DNA of 64,000 nt from Gari tellinella (Eukaryota; Mollusca; Bivalvia; Cardiida; Psammobiidae): assembly GCA_922989275.2 (NCBI GenBank), contig OV277868.1, forward strand, positions 53,504,216 through 53,568,215, given 5' to 3'. Numbering within the stretch: position 1 is the stretch's first letter; each line of letters begins with the position of its first letter. Shown one piece after another: positions 32,731 through 44,639 of the stretch. Below the pieces are notes generated by a model, which saw only the letters and a list, made by a program, of their open reading frames with translations, was not told the origin of the DNA and did not search any database. The position numbers and the translations under genes are program-made.

Positions 32731-34019
32731 GGTAGTTAGGGGGTATACGCTGTTGTGGCAGTGGATGAGTTAGCTAGGTGATCACGTTTAATGGTAGCGA
32801 AATGGTTAATATAGATAATTATCATAATTTTCTTTCAAGTGACGTCAAGGAAGAATGGTCAAAGTAAAATCCACCCTAAAGATAATATATCATGAAGAGA
32901 AAAATACCTGCTACCTGTACATATTACACTACTTGCGTAACTCATTACTACTATAATTATTGCTTTTTTGTAAGTCTAATTTTCTAATTTCATTATAAAT
33001 CCTAACCATGTTGAGAGCGACTTTGCTATCATGTTTTAACAGTTACGATCCAGATAAATCGCCGAGTAACGCTGTTTCTAATTAGGGTCCAACCTGTTTG
33101 ACACGCGTATTCAACTATACTTTAGTTTAAAACGCACTGATTTCGATATGTTCCAAAGACCATATAAATCAAACCGATGACAAGTAATCGTGATAAGTGT
33201 TAAAGCATATTTGACTGAATAAGTATATTCGGATGTCAACCAGTGTATACTATACTCAGACGCAGAGGTCCCCAGACGACTGATCCAATTTGTTTGCAAA
33301 TCAAGTTGAATTGCAGTGTAATAACTAATAACTGATGAATCATGATGACTGGTGAACAATTTGCGTGATGACAGTTAATTTTTTATTTGGTGTACCTTTG
33401 AAGTAAATTACATTATAAATGCAGTCAAGTCACAATACTAGTAACTAAACATCTCGTAAGTTGGACCGATCCGTTTCTGCAGCTGAGTTTTGTTAACTAG
33501 ATTAGCCTTCAAGTCTCAAATATACGTATTTCAATGAGAGTAAAGGGTTAAAGGTGTGATTGCTAGGCAGAGAAATGATTAATTTACAATATAACCAAGA
33601 GAAGGCGTCCCTAAAGGATCTATGAGTTACTTTCTTATTGCTTTAAGTAGCCACCGGTCTAAAAAAAAAAAATTGAAATAATTAAGCGATCGTTATAGAG
33701 ATATATACTTCTGTTTTTGTTTGACATAGTTATAAAAAGAATTGACATGGTTAAAGAAATTGTACGGCGAAATGTATGGGCCCTGGTCAGATAAGACCAT
33801 CTAATTAGGGCTCGTCTCATCTTGCTATAAAATGGTTGTTTAAGCTTCATTGTTTGGTATTGCTGTGTTGCATTAATGCAATAATTTAACAAAATAATGA
33901 AATGGTTTTCCAATTTAGTGCATACTGTTAAACATGCCAACACAATAAACAAGGAAACATCCCAACAGAAGCATCGCCAAAAATATAGTTATCAAGGCGC
34001 TCAGTGGCACTATAAAAAT
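32731..34019. other. No gene seen; worn MITE hairpins
   Basis: Diverged TTAA-1 hairpins near 33040-33110 (AACAGTTACGATCCAGAT...GGTCCAACCTGTTTGAC) and 33230-33310, a MITE end GAGAGTAAAGGGTTAAAGG near 33535, and a worn palindrome GGGCCCTGGTCAGATAAG...TTAGGGCTCGTC near 33780. Confidence 0.5.
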
Positions 34020-34155
34020 CACTCAACCCTTTCACTATAAACGACTTCTTAAATCTAACTTTGAAACGATATTGCAGACAACAATATTGAGTCAGACGAC
34101 AATAAGACAGTGCAGGGGTAAAAACCGCAAGATAAATTTGAACATGAAAGGGTTA
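34020..34155. mobile_element. TTAA-1 MITE, hairpin deleted
   Basis: CAACCCTTTCACTATAAACG joined to TCTAACTTTGAAACGATATT, GCAGACAACAATATTGAG and ACATGAAAGGGTTAAG. The hairpin is absent but both termini are recognisable. Confidence 0.65.
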
Positions 34156-34641
34156 AGTTATTTTGACAATGTCTAATCTGGGGGAAACAGTTTTAACCTT
34201 TGCCCTCTAGGACATGCGCGAAAAAGATGCATAGAAGTTTTAAAGTCAGTGTCATTTAGACGTGTTTCGGTACATGGGGATTGCCGTATTGTAATAAAAC
34301 AGTCTTGAATAATTGTCATTTATTGGTGTCTGGTGAAGGTAAAATACGATATTTCGTGCTTTATTATTATTTACAATAATATTATAATCAATGAGACGAG
34401 TTCGTAATACACATCAATTTTCGCCGCTATCCTTTACACCGAAAAAACAAAACGGACCCGAACATTACAATAGTGTGCGGATGTAAAGTTTAACATGCAA
34501 GCTTTCACAAGAAGACGATGGTCATTCATCAGATATCTGTCAAAAACTCAAAATGACAAATATATTTTATTTCATTTGTATTTTGGATCAGATTAGTTCT
34601 TTTCGAAAATCGAGTTATATAGATATTAGGTAATAAAATAA

Positions 34642-34801
34642 TTATTTCATGTGTGTTAGGGAAACAGTCAAAACTATTGACCCTCGTTATCAGGGAAAAC
34701 ATTTCGAACTGTTGCCCTCGGCCTATCGGCAACAGTTCGAAAGTCTTCCATGATACCTCATGCCAGTATTTTTGACTGTGCCCAATACACACATGAAATA
34801 A
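34642..34801. repeat. 160-bp foldback element
   Basis: TTATTTCATGTGTGTTAGGG...ACAGTCAAAAC pairs with GTTTTTGACTGT-type sequence ending AATACACACATGAAATAA. The inner arms TTTCGAACTGTTGCC and GGCAACAGTTCGAAA close the hairpin. Only one copy in the window. Confidence 0.8.
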
Positions 34802-34824
34802 CCGTTGACTGTCAAGACAAACTT

Positions 34825-34890
34825 CTTAAAGGGTACACTGTTCGTGAATGACGAGTATTCTCTTCGTTATGGTTAGATGTGTTAGTACAC
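34825..34890. mobile_element. TTAA-2 right-end fragment
   Basis: GGGTACACTGTTCGTGAATG then ACGAGTATTC...GATGTGTTAG, the TTAA-2 terminal block without its hairpin. Confidence 0.6.
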
Positions 34891-35276
34891 TTTTACTGTT
34901 AATTTCATAGAAAACAAGTAACTTTTGTATCAATGGCACTAATTTTTACATACATGTATTACCTAATTTTGTACGAGCGCCTTTGTAACCCGGATATTGA
35001 GGTCATCGTCTCGATGATTTCGGGAAACGTGGCGCTGTATTTACTACATCAATACATAGCTGGTCGCATGCTATTGAAATACAAATATGTATACTAGCAG
35101 AGTGGTCACTCGGTAAAAAGAAAATTCATAGATGAACTGCCGATACAGAATACTGTCGGATATAGTGATGCTGGAATCTCCAAAGGAATGTTCTCCATCA
35201 CCTTTCATCAGAACAAGTCTACCACCTTCTAGTAAGTGAACAAATACACACCTTTCTCGGAGTGGATATTGTATAA

Positions 35277-35281
35277 CCCCC

Positions 35282-35316
<35 letters not shown>

Positions 35317-35400
35317 ACATACACACATACATCCACCTCACACTCTCCAACACAACACACAACACAACCAACAAACATACGAACACACCAACACACATAT
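35277..35400. repeat. Poly-C / (CT)n / CA-rich microsatellite
   Basis: About 16 C, then about 12 CT repeats, then ACACACA/CAACACA-rich sequence to 35400. Confidence 0.85.
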
Positions 35401-35408
35401 AAACAAGT

Positions 35409-36683
35409 ATAATAATAATAATAATAATAATTCTTTATTCAATCAGTAAGTTGAATTAACAAATTCCTCGTTATTCTTAACATATTAACATACACGTTAA
35501 CATATTTACAGATGGCCAAAGTGGCCAAACAAACATGCATATAATAATAATAATAATAATAAAAAAAGTATTTCAAATGATAGTAGATTTATTTTCGAAA
35601 ATTTAGAATTTGAGGTTGAACTGCTATTTTCATGAAAAAAAGGATATTAAATGATCATTTTTGGTAAATGATTAGATAATAAAACACTGACTCGTATACA
35701 AATCAATCAAGGTCATGCTTGTAACAAAACACACAATACCTTTCCTCTCTTTCAGTTCTACCTGCACCGTAACGCCCGGATTCAATTCTTAAATTATGGG
35801 ATGATAATCTCAACTTAGCTAAAATATACATGTACTTCTTTGGTAAAACAGTAAGATAATGTTCGTGTTCAAAAGTTTCTTTGAAAAATTTGTATGTATA
35901 TAAAACGTTAGACTCTTGGATAGAAGCACACCAAGACTGTTTAAATACGTCCACTTCTCTGGCTTTAAAAACAACATGAAACTTATTTAAATCCACCGTA
36001 TATTGATTCAGCCAAACATAGGAAAAACCATAATCATCTAAAAGTTTTTTAACATCACTTAACCAGTTGGTTTTACCCTTGTTAAGATCATCACCCATTT
36101 CACTCAACAATGTTTGAAGAATAATATTTTCACTTAGAACAAGTTTGCACCAGTACTTAATTACTCTGCTATACCTATTGATATACAATGGAAACCTACC
36201 TAACTCACCGTAAATACACATGTTACGTGTAGAAGCTCTAACACCTAATAATCTCTTACAAAATTTTAAATGCAGATTCTCCAATTGTTTACTTTTTGTG
36301 CAGCCCCACACTTCACATGAGTAATTCAAGATGGATCCTACGAAGGCATCGAAAAGCTGACAAAAAGTCTTTGGTTTAAAGCAATACTTTTTAACGTTTA
36401 CAACCAATGTATTAAGGGCTTTTAATCCCTTACCTGTTAATGTACTTATATAACTGTTAAATGTGCCAGTATAACTAAAAACAACGCCTAAATAAGTAAA
36501 ATCATCTACAATTTCTATTGTTTGACCTTTATATTTCCAAACATATTCCATCGGTACTCTGCCCCTATTTCTGAAAACCATTATCTTTGTTTTCTTCACA
36601 TTGACCTCTAACCCCCATCTGTCACAATACCTTTCCAAATTATCTAAACTATTCTGCAATTCGCTTGGATATACATACACCAG
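35409..36683 (-). mobile_element. 5'-truncated non-LTR retrotransposon (LINE)
   Basis: Contains the reverse-transcriptase C-terminal ORF (35703-36680), then on the minus strand a short 3' UTR and ATT/TTA trinucleotide tracts (35541-35562, 35409-35431) as 3' tail. Its 5' edge at about 36683 abuts sequence that continues the duplicated segment (AAAGCCGCATTGTGTTTTTG), so insertion followed the duplication. Confidence 0.8.
35703..36680 (-). CDS. LINE ORF2, C-terminal part of reverse transcriptase (325 codons)
   Basis: The frame starts inside the reverse-transcriptase domain just after the catalytic YADD position, which is missing. Residues 14-40 (LERYCDRWGLEVNVKKTKIM) are the post-YADD region, 62-75 (FTYLGVVFSYTGTF) the YLG motif, and 117-127 (NYSCEVWGCTK) the thumb region common to CR1/Jockey/RTE-X-type LINEs. 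It ends ERYCVFCYKHDLD, where the usual terminal H/C-containing extension should follow but a TGA occurs. It lacks a native N-terminus and palm, so the product is inactive. The long intact frame suggests fairly recent insertion. No endonuclease domain present. Confidence 0.85.
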   Translation of the reverse strand: MYVYPSELQNSLDNLERYCDRWGLEVNVKKTKIMVFRNRGRVPMEYVWKYKGQTIEIVDDFTYLGVVFSYTGTFNSYISTLTGKGLKALNTLVVNVKKYCFKPKTFCQLFDAFVGSILNYSCEVWGCTKSKQLENLHLKFCKRLLGVRASTRNMCIYGELGRFPLYINRYSRVIKYWCKLVLSENIILQTLLSEMGDDLNKGKTNWLSDVKKLLDDYGFSYVWLNQYTVDLNKFHVVFKAREVDVFKQSWCASIQESNVLYTYKFFKETFEHEHYLTVLPKKYMYILAKLRLSSHNLRIESGRYGAGRTEREERYCVFCYKHDLD

Positions 36684-37098
36684 TTAAAGCCGCATTGTGT
36701 TTTTGAGAAACCTGCATAAAAACGGTTGTTTGGGGTCCCATTTGAACTACGTGGGACGTGATTCTTTCACAAAAACCGGTTTTATCTAAGAAATTCGCTT
36801 TTTAAATTTTATTTATAATATTTTGGTGCAGCACAAATTAAAAAGCCTCCCTTGTGAGTGGAAAGAATGACAACTCTGTAAATACAGGGCTCCAGATAAC
36901 GGAAGTATTTCGAAAACTAAAATCTTTATTTCTGCTTTTAAACCCAATGTTGTCATACTCATTAAAATTGTCTCGAAGAGACGGTTTAATCAGTAGTAAC
37001 ACCATAGCATTCGGTGCTGAAATGAGTGAGAAAATGTTAGATTAGTTCAGATTACTCTCGCTTACATCTATAGCTGGAGCACTGAAAATGACCATGTT

Positions 37099-37308
37099 AA
37101 CCCTTATTCTGCTGCACAGACGTCTGCTTTGACATTGTCGTCTGCAAAATGTGTTCAGTTTAGATTTATGCATTGTTTTAATTAAACAAACCTTAAGACG
37201 AGTGTCAAACAGTTTGGATCCAGATGAGACGCCGCGTTACGCGGCGTCTTTTTAGATTCAAATAGTTTGTAAACTCCTAAAAGTTACGACCAGTAGGCAC
37301 AGGGTTAA
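37099..37308. mobile_element. TTAA-1 MITE (partner of 7611-7815)
   Basis: TTAACCCTTATTCTGC to GGCACAGGGTTAA. Hairpin CAAACAGTTTGGATCCAGAT...GCGTTACGC...TTCAAATAGTTTG. Confidence 0.83.
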
Positions 37309-38597
37309 ACACTATGGGATCCAATAACAACGTGTACATAATTATTCACTAGGGCTAAACGATTAAAACAAACTATGGAGAATCTATACCTTGAGCTTGC
37401 TGAAAATGACTGTTTCAGCCTTGTCCGCTCTCTAACTCAAACACTTCTTTTTGGATCTTCACCAAACTTGCTACAAATGTTTATTAGTATAGAATCTAGG
37501 TCAGGTTCAATAACTAGCAAAATCGCATAAGGCATGTCTGAGTTATTGCCCTTGAATAATTAAAAAATGAAATTTTTAGTCATTCAATGGCAATAACTCC
37601 AACATGCCTTGTGCGATTTTGGCAGTTAAGATGACTGACCTAGATTTTATATTAATAAACATTTTCAACAAGTTTGGTGAATATCTGATATAAACTGTAT
37701 GTGTTAGAAAGCAAAAAATGCTGAAACATTCATTTTTAATACTTAAAGGGCCAAAACTCAGACATGCCAAATGCGATTTTTGTAATAATCAAACTGGACC
37801 TAAATCTTATATAATTAAATATTTTCAGCAAGTTTAGTGAATATCCGATAAAAACTGTGTGTGTTAGGGTGCAAAAATGACTAACAGTCATTTTTTATTA
37901 ATAAAAAGGCAATAACTCAAATATACCTTAAGCGATTTTAGTAGTAATCAAACTAAACCTCGATTTTATATCAATGAACATTTCAGCAAGTTTGGTGAAG
38001 ATCCAATAAAACGTATTTGTGTTAGAGAGCAAAACTTGCTGAAAACAGTCATATTTTAATACATAAAGGGCAAAAACTCAGATATGCCACATGCGATTTT
38101 AGTAATAATCAAACTATACCTAAATTTTATATGAATAAATATTTTCAGCATGTTTGGTGAATATCCGATAAAAGCTGTTTGTTTTAGAGTGCAAAAAAGA
38201 CTGAAAACTCATTTTTTATTAATTAACAGGCAATAACTCAAAAATACCTTATGCGATTTTAGTAGTAATCGAACTAAACCTTGATTTTATATCAATGAAC
38301 ATTTTCAGCAAGTTTGTGAAAGATCGGATAAAAATTAGTTGAGTTAGAGAGCGGACAAAAAAGTGTGATAGTCTAACTGACTGATGGATAGACGGGCGGA
38401 GATAGATACGGTTGCCCCCAGTGAAGTTGTATTCGGCTGTATCACGTGATATTAAGCCGTGTGGAAATGTTTATGTCAGACGTTCTATTTTCGGTTTGTT
38501 ATGATTTTAAATCGCCCTTTTTGGTGATTTAGGTCCGTCTTCATCATTTCATAGATCAGTTTGGCCCATAAGAATGTTCAAACATTATTATTAACCG

Positions 38598-38600
38598 TTA
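38598..38600 (-). other. Empty insertion site of element 1
   Basis: The minus strand reads CTGAAATACGATAACGGTTA. At element 1 the same context is split as CTGAAATACAATAA [element] TAACGGTTA. A single TAA here versus two there is the classic empty-site signature. Confidence 0.82.
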
Positions 38601-38660
38601 TCGTATTTCAGGCATTGAGAAAAGGTCTGAAAACACAATGGGACTTTAACTAAAGCGCAG

Positions 38661-39471
38661 ATTTATTCGACACTTTTAGACGAGAAGAAGGAAAATGTAA
38701 GTACTAAATACTCTACGCGATAACACACTCAGGTCTGTGTTGAACGACCGCCCATAAGCATACAAAACAATATGCCTAAAATAATATGACTGCTTACTTA
38801 TTGGAATTATTTGCTTATAACTCTGTCTTATACCAATCAGTCACCAATATTTAGGGAAACCCTGTAACGTTGAAGGTGGTCACTGTAGATAAGCTCGACT
38901 GTATGTCAATCAGTGAGTGATATCGAAAAGCAATTTAAACAAGGGAAAAGATTCAATAATGGTCTAAATTAGGTAGGGAAAACCTAAGTAGTCTCCCTTG
39001 AAACAGAAATTCCTGAAAACGGGAGTATTCTTTATTTCTGCATATGTGGCACTTCCTATCCCCAGAGACCTTCCTACTTTGCCTAAATGTAACATAGAAA
39101 CAATCCGCAACATTCGCAAACATAATGCTTGATCTACAGTAACACAATATGGCCCGAATGACACATATTTCGTTACTTAGTGTTCATGAATGAATGGTGA
39201 AATATGAAAGAACACATTGCATTCGAGATGTATACTCATTTGAGCAGAAAGAAACCCCGAATAACTATGGCAAAAAAAATCCTACTGAAAATGTACCAAA
39301 CTTCACTGAAAAAGGTTTTGAGACTTTCAACATGGAGAAACACAATTTGCAGTCTTTGATCAGGTAGTAGCCCTATGCTTTTGGTTTATACAAAGTGAAC
39401 TCTTGTTTGTAATATAAATTTAATGGAACGTCTACAGTAAAGCATGTGTTAAGCGGTGAACTTAACCTTTC
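38661..39471. other. No gene seen
   Basis: Unremarkable AT-rich sequence; short open frames only. Confidence 0.45.
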
Positions 39472-39704
39472 ATGATCAAATTTGTCGAGTTTTCTACTCC
39501 CTCGTCGCCATGGTGTCGTCTGCTTCAATATTGTTGTCTGCAATAGCGTTTCAAAGTTATATTTTAGACAATACAACTGACGAAATGTCGATACGAGTGT
39601 CAAACAGTTAAGGTCCAAATAAGATGCCGCAAAACGCGGTGTCTGATCAGGACCAAATTTGTTTGCAAACGCGCTTCATGGCGGCATTGCGAGAGAAAGG
39701 GTAA
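39472..39704. mobile_element. TTAA-1 MITE
   Basis: TTAACCTTTCATGATC to GAGAGAAAGGGTAA. Blocks GTCGTCTGCTTCAATATTGT and TGTCTGCAATAGCGTTTC, then hairpin GTCAAACAGTTAAGGTCC...AAAACGCGGTGTCTGATCAG, GACCAAATTTGTTTGC. Confidence 0.78.
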
Positions 39705-40090
39705 ACACATTATAAAAGGACAGGCTTATATTAATGAACGTGTTGCAGCTCAAAGCAAGACTGAAGTAAGGCAGAAAGCTCCTAGTCTGTAACAGTTGTC
39801 CCCTAAATTTGATCAGTTACTTGTGTTCATAGATTCCATGCCTTATAATTGTGATAACACATGTTTTACTATATGCGTCACCAGGGTTCAATGGGTTTAG
39901 TACAATGGATTGATTACGATCAACGACCTATACTTATGTCAGATGGGAAGCTTCACAATATGACAAAGCCAATTTCTCTCATCGGGTTTTGCATCTACAC
40001 CGCAAAGAGCCTTAGAGACATATAATTTGTATTCCTCAATCGTAACCATTCGGGCACTGAGCCAGGTTGAAATGGCGTTTACAGACCTTA
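39705..40090. repeat. Degenerate TTAA-3 and duplicate of 975-1200
   Basis: Worn TTAA-3 (CAAAGCAAGACTGAAGTAAG) followed by CACCAGGGTTCAATGGGTTT and the GGGAAGCTTCACAATATGAC block. Same order as 861-1200. Confidence 0.58.
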
Positions 40091-40941
40091 GTGTGAATTG
40101 TCTCTTTGATGCAACATATGCACGATTCCTTCTTTAACCGACTTCTCCTTTTCCTCTCCTTGGGAAAATATACTCAATCGCAAAAGAAACTGTGCATGCA
40201 TATTTCACGCCATTCACGGCCTATTGAGTGATGAAATATGATGAAATAGGGTAATACAGAGCAGTGAAATCAATATGGCCGCTAAAAGATGACCCAAAAA
40301 TACCTATGTAAACTGCCACCAAAATGATATAATTTCCATGGATCTATCCCTTTGATGATGGTCGCAGTTGCGGCACGATATTGTTCATTTCTTCAATGCA
40401 AGCCAGGTAGGGGTCAACATCAAAAGAAGCAAAATTATTAAACCAGGATATTACGAAAACAAACCCTACCTTTTAACGAATGGAAAATACGCCTTTTGCG
40501 TTAAAGTTGTTCTTTAAATACCCGTAAGTACCTTCAGTTAGTTAGTAAGTAAGCTTCTATCATTATTTAAATGTAATTACATTGACATTGCGTAACAGCT
40601 ATTGACGTCAACGTCTAGAGTGCGGATTACAACATCTATAATAATGTAATGCATCTACTACATCTTAGTAACTAATGTAGCCATTAGGCTAGACTAATTT
40701 CATATTTATTTGTTAGCCATGTACACATGCATAAATTAAGGTATATTGGCTGAATACTAAGCATTTGCCAGTGACGTCAACGTCACGTTTTAGAACGTTA
40801 AATGTTTTGATATACGCTCTAGAGAAGTTCCTTTTTACTATTAACATGTAATTGTGTGTTTTTATTGCAAATGGAACAGAGATTTATGGTTCAAGGTAAG
40901 TTTTGGACAATTCGCATTTACTACACATGCCCTTCGTGCAT
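40091..40941. other. No gene seen
   Basis: GACGTCA/TGACGTCAACGT motifs at about 40608 and 40772. A minus-strand frame at 40337-40465 (VDPYLACIEEMNNIVPQLR) is open for about 42 codons, but without splice signals I can stand behind. Confidence 0.4.
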
Positions 40942-41158
40942 TTAATCCCTTCACTGCCGTGACGTCATCAATTTTAAACAATTGTCGTCTGCTTTCATTT
41001 CTTAAATTTTATTTTTTGCTATTTTGACTGAAGAAATATTGAAAGGAGTGTCAAACAGTTTGTATCCTGATTAGACGCCGCGTCACGCGGCGTCTGATCA
41101 GGATCCAAACTGTTTGCAAAAACCTGCTGTGCTCGGGGTAAGGCAGTGAAGGGGTTAA
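40942..41158. mobile_element. TTAA-1b MITE, intact (217 bp)
   Basis: TTAATCCCTTCACTGCC and GGCAGTGAAGGGGTTAA are near-perfect inverted ends. Hairpin CAAACAGTTTGTATCCTGAT...GCGTCACGC...GGATCCAAACTGTTTGC. Best example of this subfamily. Confidence 0.88.
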
Positions 41159-41418
41159 CATGGATTTCCCATTTTTGTTGTTCATTTTTTTTCTCTCACA
41201 AAAGTCAACGTTGTTTTCATTTCATGATGATAGGCAATGCAACGTGCAACATTTTAAGCAGGTCCGAAGTCTTATTCATGCGATATAGATATTGAGGTAT
41301 GCACAGTTTCTTTCGCGTTTGGGTATAGTTCCAACTGACACAGTCATGGATACAGCCAGGACTCGTTCCAACGACAAAGTTTGTTCCCAACAAATTGTGA
41401 TTGTAATCAGTTTGTCGT

Positions 41419-41761
41419 TACAATGGAACCTCTAAATACCGGAATTCTCTCTAAACCGGACAAAAGCTTTGGCCTCGTTTCTAACCTTTCTTCATTTTTA
41501 CCCATTACACCATAAATACGCATTATTTCTACATTGAAGAAAATAGTTAATACTTTCTAGTAGATCATAACTGAAAGAAGATAGAAAGAAAAGCAGAATA
41601 CGCCTTAAGGCGCATTCTGCTTTACTTTCAACCTGCGATTAGTGATCAGCTATTTTCTATACATGAAACAAGCTATTTGGCAATGGGTTAAAACCCCTCT
41701 TAACTGAATTTTTTGTTGTACATGTACCAACACAAGTCCGATTGAGAGTGGTTTCACTATA
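41419..41761. mobile_element. TA-4 MITE carrying a TTAA-3 MITE
   Basis: Outer ends TACAATGGAACCTCTAAATA, CCGGA and TCCGATTGAGAGTGGTTTCA followed by CTATA. Only about 80 and 70 bp of outer sequence remain on either side of the insertion at 41497-41691. Confidence 0.72.
41497..41691. mobile_element. TTAA-3 MITE inside TA-4
   Basis: TTTACCCATTACACC to GGCAATGGGTTAA. Hairpin GAAAGAAAAGCAGAATACGC, CTTAAGGCG, CATTCTGCTTTACTTTC. Left TTAA mutated to TTTA. Confidence 0.8.
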
Positions 41762-42230
41762 CATGTATATTGAATATCATATATATTATTGTTGACGAAT
41801 GAATGGAATAGATTTGGATCCGTTTCAGCACTTTAATGCATATAGCTTGTGCATAACCCTATGAAATTAGATTTTCATGTGTTACTCTCTTTGCAGACAT
41901 TTTCATATTTTAGAAAATCTAAGTCTGGAACCTCTTTCTTTTATGTGTGATTTCAGTAAGTTAATACTTCGACTATATTTGTGAAAATAATTGTAATTGT
42001 AAAAATAGCTATTCGATGTGTTCCCTTTATTGACTGATACTATACTGCTTTCGGTGTTGGTGCTACTTGCACTTATTTTTTTTCTCCATTTTATGAAAAT
42101 ATATAGGCAACCCAACAAATTAGGTAATTGGTAAGCTCAAGATGATTATTCTGAAATGTTTTGATCAAAAGAATGTGTCTCCGAATAATTAGGGGATATA
42201 CCCGAAAACAACATTTTTAAGAAACTAGAG
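41762..42230 (-). repeat. Duplicated intron-type segment (pairs with 45.86-46.15 kb)
   Basis: TTGACGAATGAATGGAATAG, ATTTGGATCCGTTT, CATGTGTTACTCTCTTTGCA and TACTATACTGCTTTCGG blocks recur in order at 45860-46110. The minus-strand 71-codon frame here is not conserved as a frame there. Confidence 0.62.
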
Positions 42231-43380
42231 GGACACGACCCTTAATCAGCTCATTTGAGGACATTGTACCTCAGCTGTCTGGGCAGTATTTGTTTTTCGG
42301 TGTAACCATGAGGAGACTTAGATAAAAAAAATTCAATCAATCAATCTTTTTTTGTATTAAACATTATACTTGGTGATTATAGCAAAGCAAAAATATATGA
42401 ACAGTAGGTACATGATATCAGCATGCACACTTATGTTTACTTTCCTTTTACAGGAGTCGAGGCAATCTCTTGAACAGTGCTACTAATCAAGGGGGCAATA
42501 TCTCCACGGATGTACAATATGCTGTAACTGAGCTCCTTAGCTGAATGCTGCTAATCAAGGGACAATCTCCCCCAGATGTACTATATTTTATCGGCGTCAT
42601 GACCCGCATAAGCCCCACAGATAGAAACACATGGCTTATCACCCATTTGGTAAGGTCATACCAAGGTAATCACCAACATGTATAAGATGGTCAAACTAGG
42701 GAGACATATCCATTATAATTTCCAATTTAGTTTAACTGTGTTATATCATATCAAGGGAATTTAATTTAATACAAGTTACAGGCAAAGGTAAGAAATTAAA
42801 TATTACTTTAATATTTCAACATCGGTGTTCATACATGAATTGGCAATATCTGAAACATATACCATACATGCATAAATACAATGGGCCCACCAAAATGGCA
42901 CCAGCCGACATGGCGACAGCCTATAGCAAAGCTAATACTCTTGAATTTGAAATGGGCAAATTAGTCAAACTTGTATAAACCAATCATACCTGTATAAAGT
43001 GACACTCGAAAAATCCTAAGGGTGGGGTCAACTTTGACCCTATGGCTTTGATTTGAACAAACTTGAGACGGATAAACCAGGAGATTCTATAAGCCAAATA
43101 TCGAAGCCAAGTGCCTAGTAGTTTTAATAAGAATATTTCTAAAAGTTGATTCCTTTTGTTGCCATGGCAACCAGAGTTCTACATTGTTCAATTTTATTTG
43201 AATAATTTCTGCAGATAAGCATCTCAGAAACATCCTGAATAAATTTGATTCAATTCAAGATACCGGGTTCAGAGGAGATGTCGTTTGAAGTAAATTTGAA
43301 CGGGCCGACAGACAGACGTACGACGGATGATCAGCGGTCACAATAGCTCATCCTGGGCCTTCAGCCCAGATGAGCTAAAA
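42231..43380 (-). repeat. Retroposon tail and reverse-orientation bivalve repeat
   Basis: 42290-42350 has a GTAACCATGAGGAGACTTAG tail. 42470-43380 ends CACAATAGCTCATCCTGGGC / TTCAGCCCAGATGAGCT, the reverse-strand relative of 30870-32110. Not coding. Confidence 0.6.
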
Positions 43381-44135
43381 TCAAATTCGGGGATCCCCTA
43401 TTTTTGTTGCACATGTCTGCATTATTGGGTATATTCAAGTAACATACACAATTTCAAAAACATATGAATGTTTTGAAAAATTCGAAGAAACTGCTCCCAT
43501 CATCTTTAAATACTGTACGCCAGAAATGAATTTAGCGGCACTTCCATTATTTTACAAATGAAACCTTTGAGTTTGACAATTTAATACCGTTTTCAACTTT
43601 CGATATTTAGAAAGCTATCTGCAATGCATGTCAACCTATATAGACTAGCAGCCGTTTTACAGTCACTTAAACCTCGATTCTATTTTGTTAAAAAAATTGA
43701 CTTGTTTCAGAACAATTATCGCTTTCTCGAGAAAAAGAGAGCAGACCATTCAGCATTCATGTAGAAAGGAAAGTTTTAAAAATATTACAACATTGACAGT
43801 ATAGCTACTGTATTTAAGCTTGGAATAAAAAAATCAAACGCTAATGAAAATTACTTCATTTCGTTTCGAGTAAATACTTTTCGAGCATTTGAGTTTCATT
43901 AAATGTATATTTCAACCGCCTCCGAGTATTTACGAAAACAGAGAAAATAATTTACGATCATTTGAATCCCTTAATAAAATCTTCATCAACGTATCCTAGT
44001 GATGGACAGAAATTAAACGCGAAACAATCAAGTTAAGCAGAGAGAAATTAATACACGTAAAACCGCCGTAGAAGTTGTATTCAGCTGTGTCGTAAATGTT
44101 GTTGAATTCAGTGTACCTGTTGAAGACAGTCTACC
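43381..44135 (-). repeat. Promoter-proximal duplicate B of the secreted-peptide gene region
   Basis: Pairs block for block with 46140-47290 (GGGGATCCCCTATTTTTGTT / GGGGGTCCCCCGTTTTTGTT, CAGAAATGAATTTAGCGGCA, GAAAGCTATCTGCA, TTTCAACCGCCTCCGAG). It ends in the leader TGTTGAATTCAGTGTACC...TGAAGACAG (44100-44128) shared with exon 1 at 14.1 kb. The GTAAGT donor is lost here (ACGGCGGTTTTACGTG). Confidence 0.72.
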
Positions 44136-44216
44136 AGGTAACTGATTGATTAATGAAGTTTTTAGCGTCTCTTCCCTAACTGGTCGGTATTACAGACGTG
44201 CGTCTTAGGCGTACTG

Positions 44217-44250
44217 CCTAGTAACCCGCACTGCGAGCCTGTTTTATACC
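44217..44250 (-). promoter_or_regulatory. Promoter copy B (TATA box)
   Basis: Minus strand GGTATAAAACAGGCTCGCAG then TGCGGGTTACTAGG, the same order as at 14103-14135. A ~60-bp extra segment separates it from the leader. Confidence 0.6.
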
Positions 44251-44405
44251 AAATCCTATTCAATAAGCATAAATAAGTCAATAAATCTATTTAGGACTCC
44301 GTGCGCAGGAAAATCACGACGCTTACGATAAGTCCATACATTGGCAAAATGGTTATAATCATCTTCAATATAATTGGGTGAAATATTTGTATGTTTTATT
44401 CGATG

Positions 44406-44604
44406 TACAGTTAAATCTCGCTATTACGACCACTAAATCGAAGGCTAATTATTTGTATAAAAGACAGGTGATAGCTTAAAGCAAGATGACAGTAAAACAG
44501 AAAGCTCCTGAATGTATTACTGTCATCTTGTTTTAAGCAGACACCTGTCTTAGCACCTAATAATTAACACGATTTATTGGTCGTAGTAGAGAGGTTCTAC
44601 TGTA
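44406..44604. mobile_element. TA-2 MITE, hairpin tip deleted
   Basis: TACAGTTAAATCTCGCTATT to AGAGAGGTTCTACTGTA. Core AAGCAAGATGACAGTAAAAC, AGAAAGCTCCTGAATG, TATTACTGTCATCTTG. Confidence 0.82.
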
Positions 44605-44639
44605 TTCAAAACGTACAGTAAAACTCCCATAGTATCGGA

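Larger units (their letters stand above)
36686..38660 (-). repeat. Inverted copy of the 1.2 kb + 5.1-8.1 kb segment
   Basis: Read on the minus strand it follows the left flank of element 1 straight into its right flank, then the ~160-bp array (38360-37390), a TTAA-1 MITE (37099-37308) and the 7.8-8.1 kb segment. It has fewer array units than 5515-7560 and a ~115-bp insertion at 36738-36850. No functional gene recognised. Confidence 0.85.

Noticed and set aside
34642..34801. Bacterial-type terminator or riboswitch at strong hairpins
   Set aside because: Hairpins here are mobile-element foldbacks in a eukaryotic genome; no prokaryotic context.
40862..40895. Short ATG frame followed by GGTAAGTTTT, a possible first exon on the plus strand
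   Set aside because: Only about 25 nt, with no promoter or downstream acceptor that I could pair.
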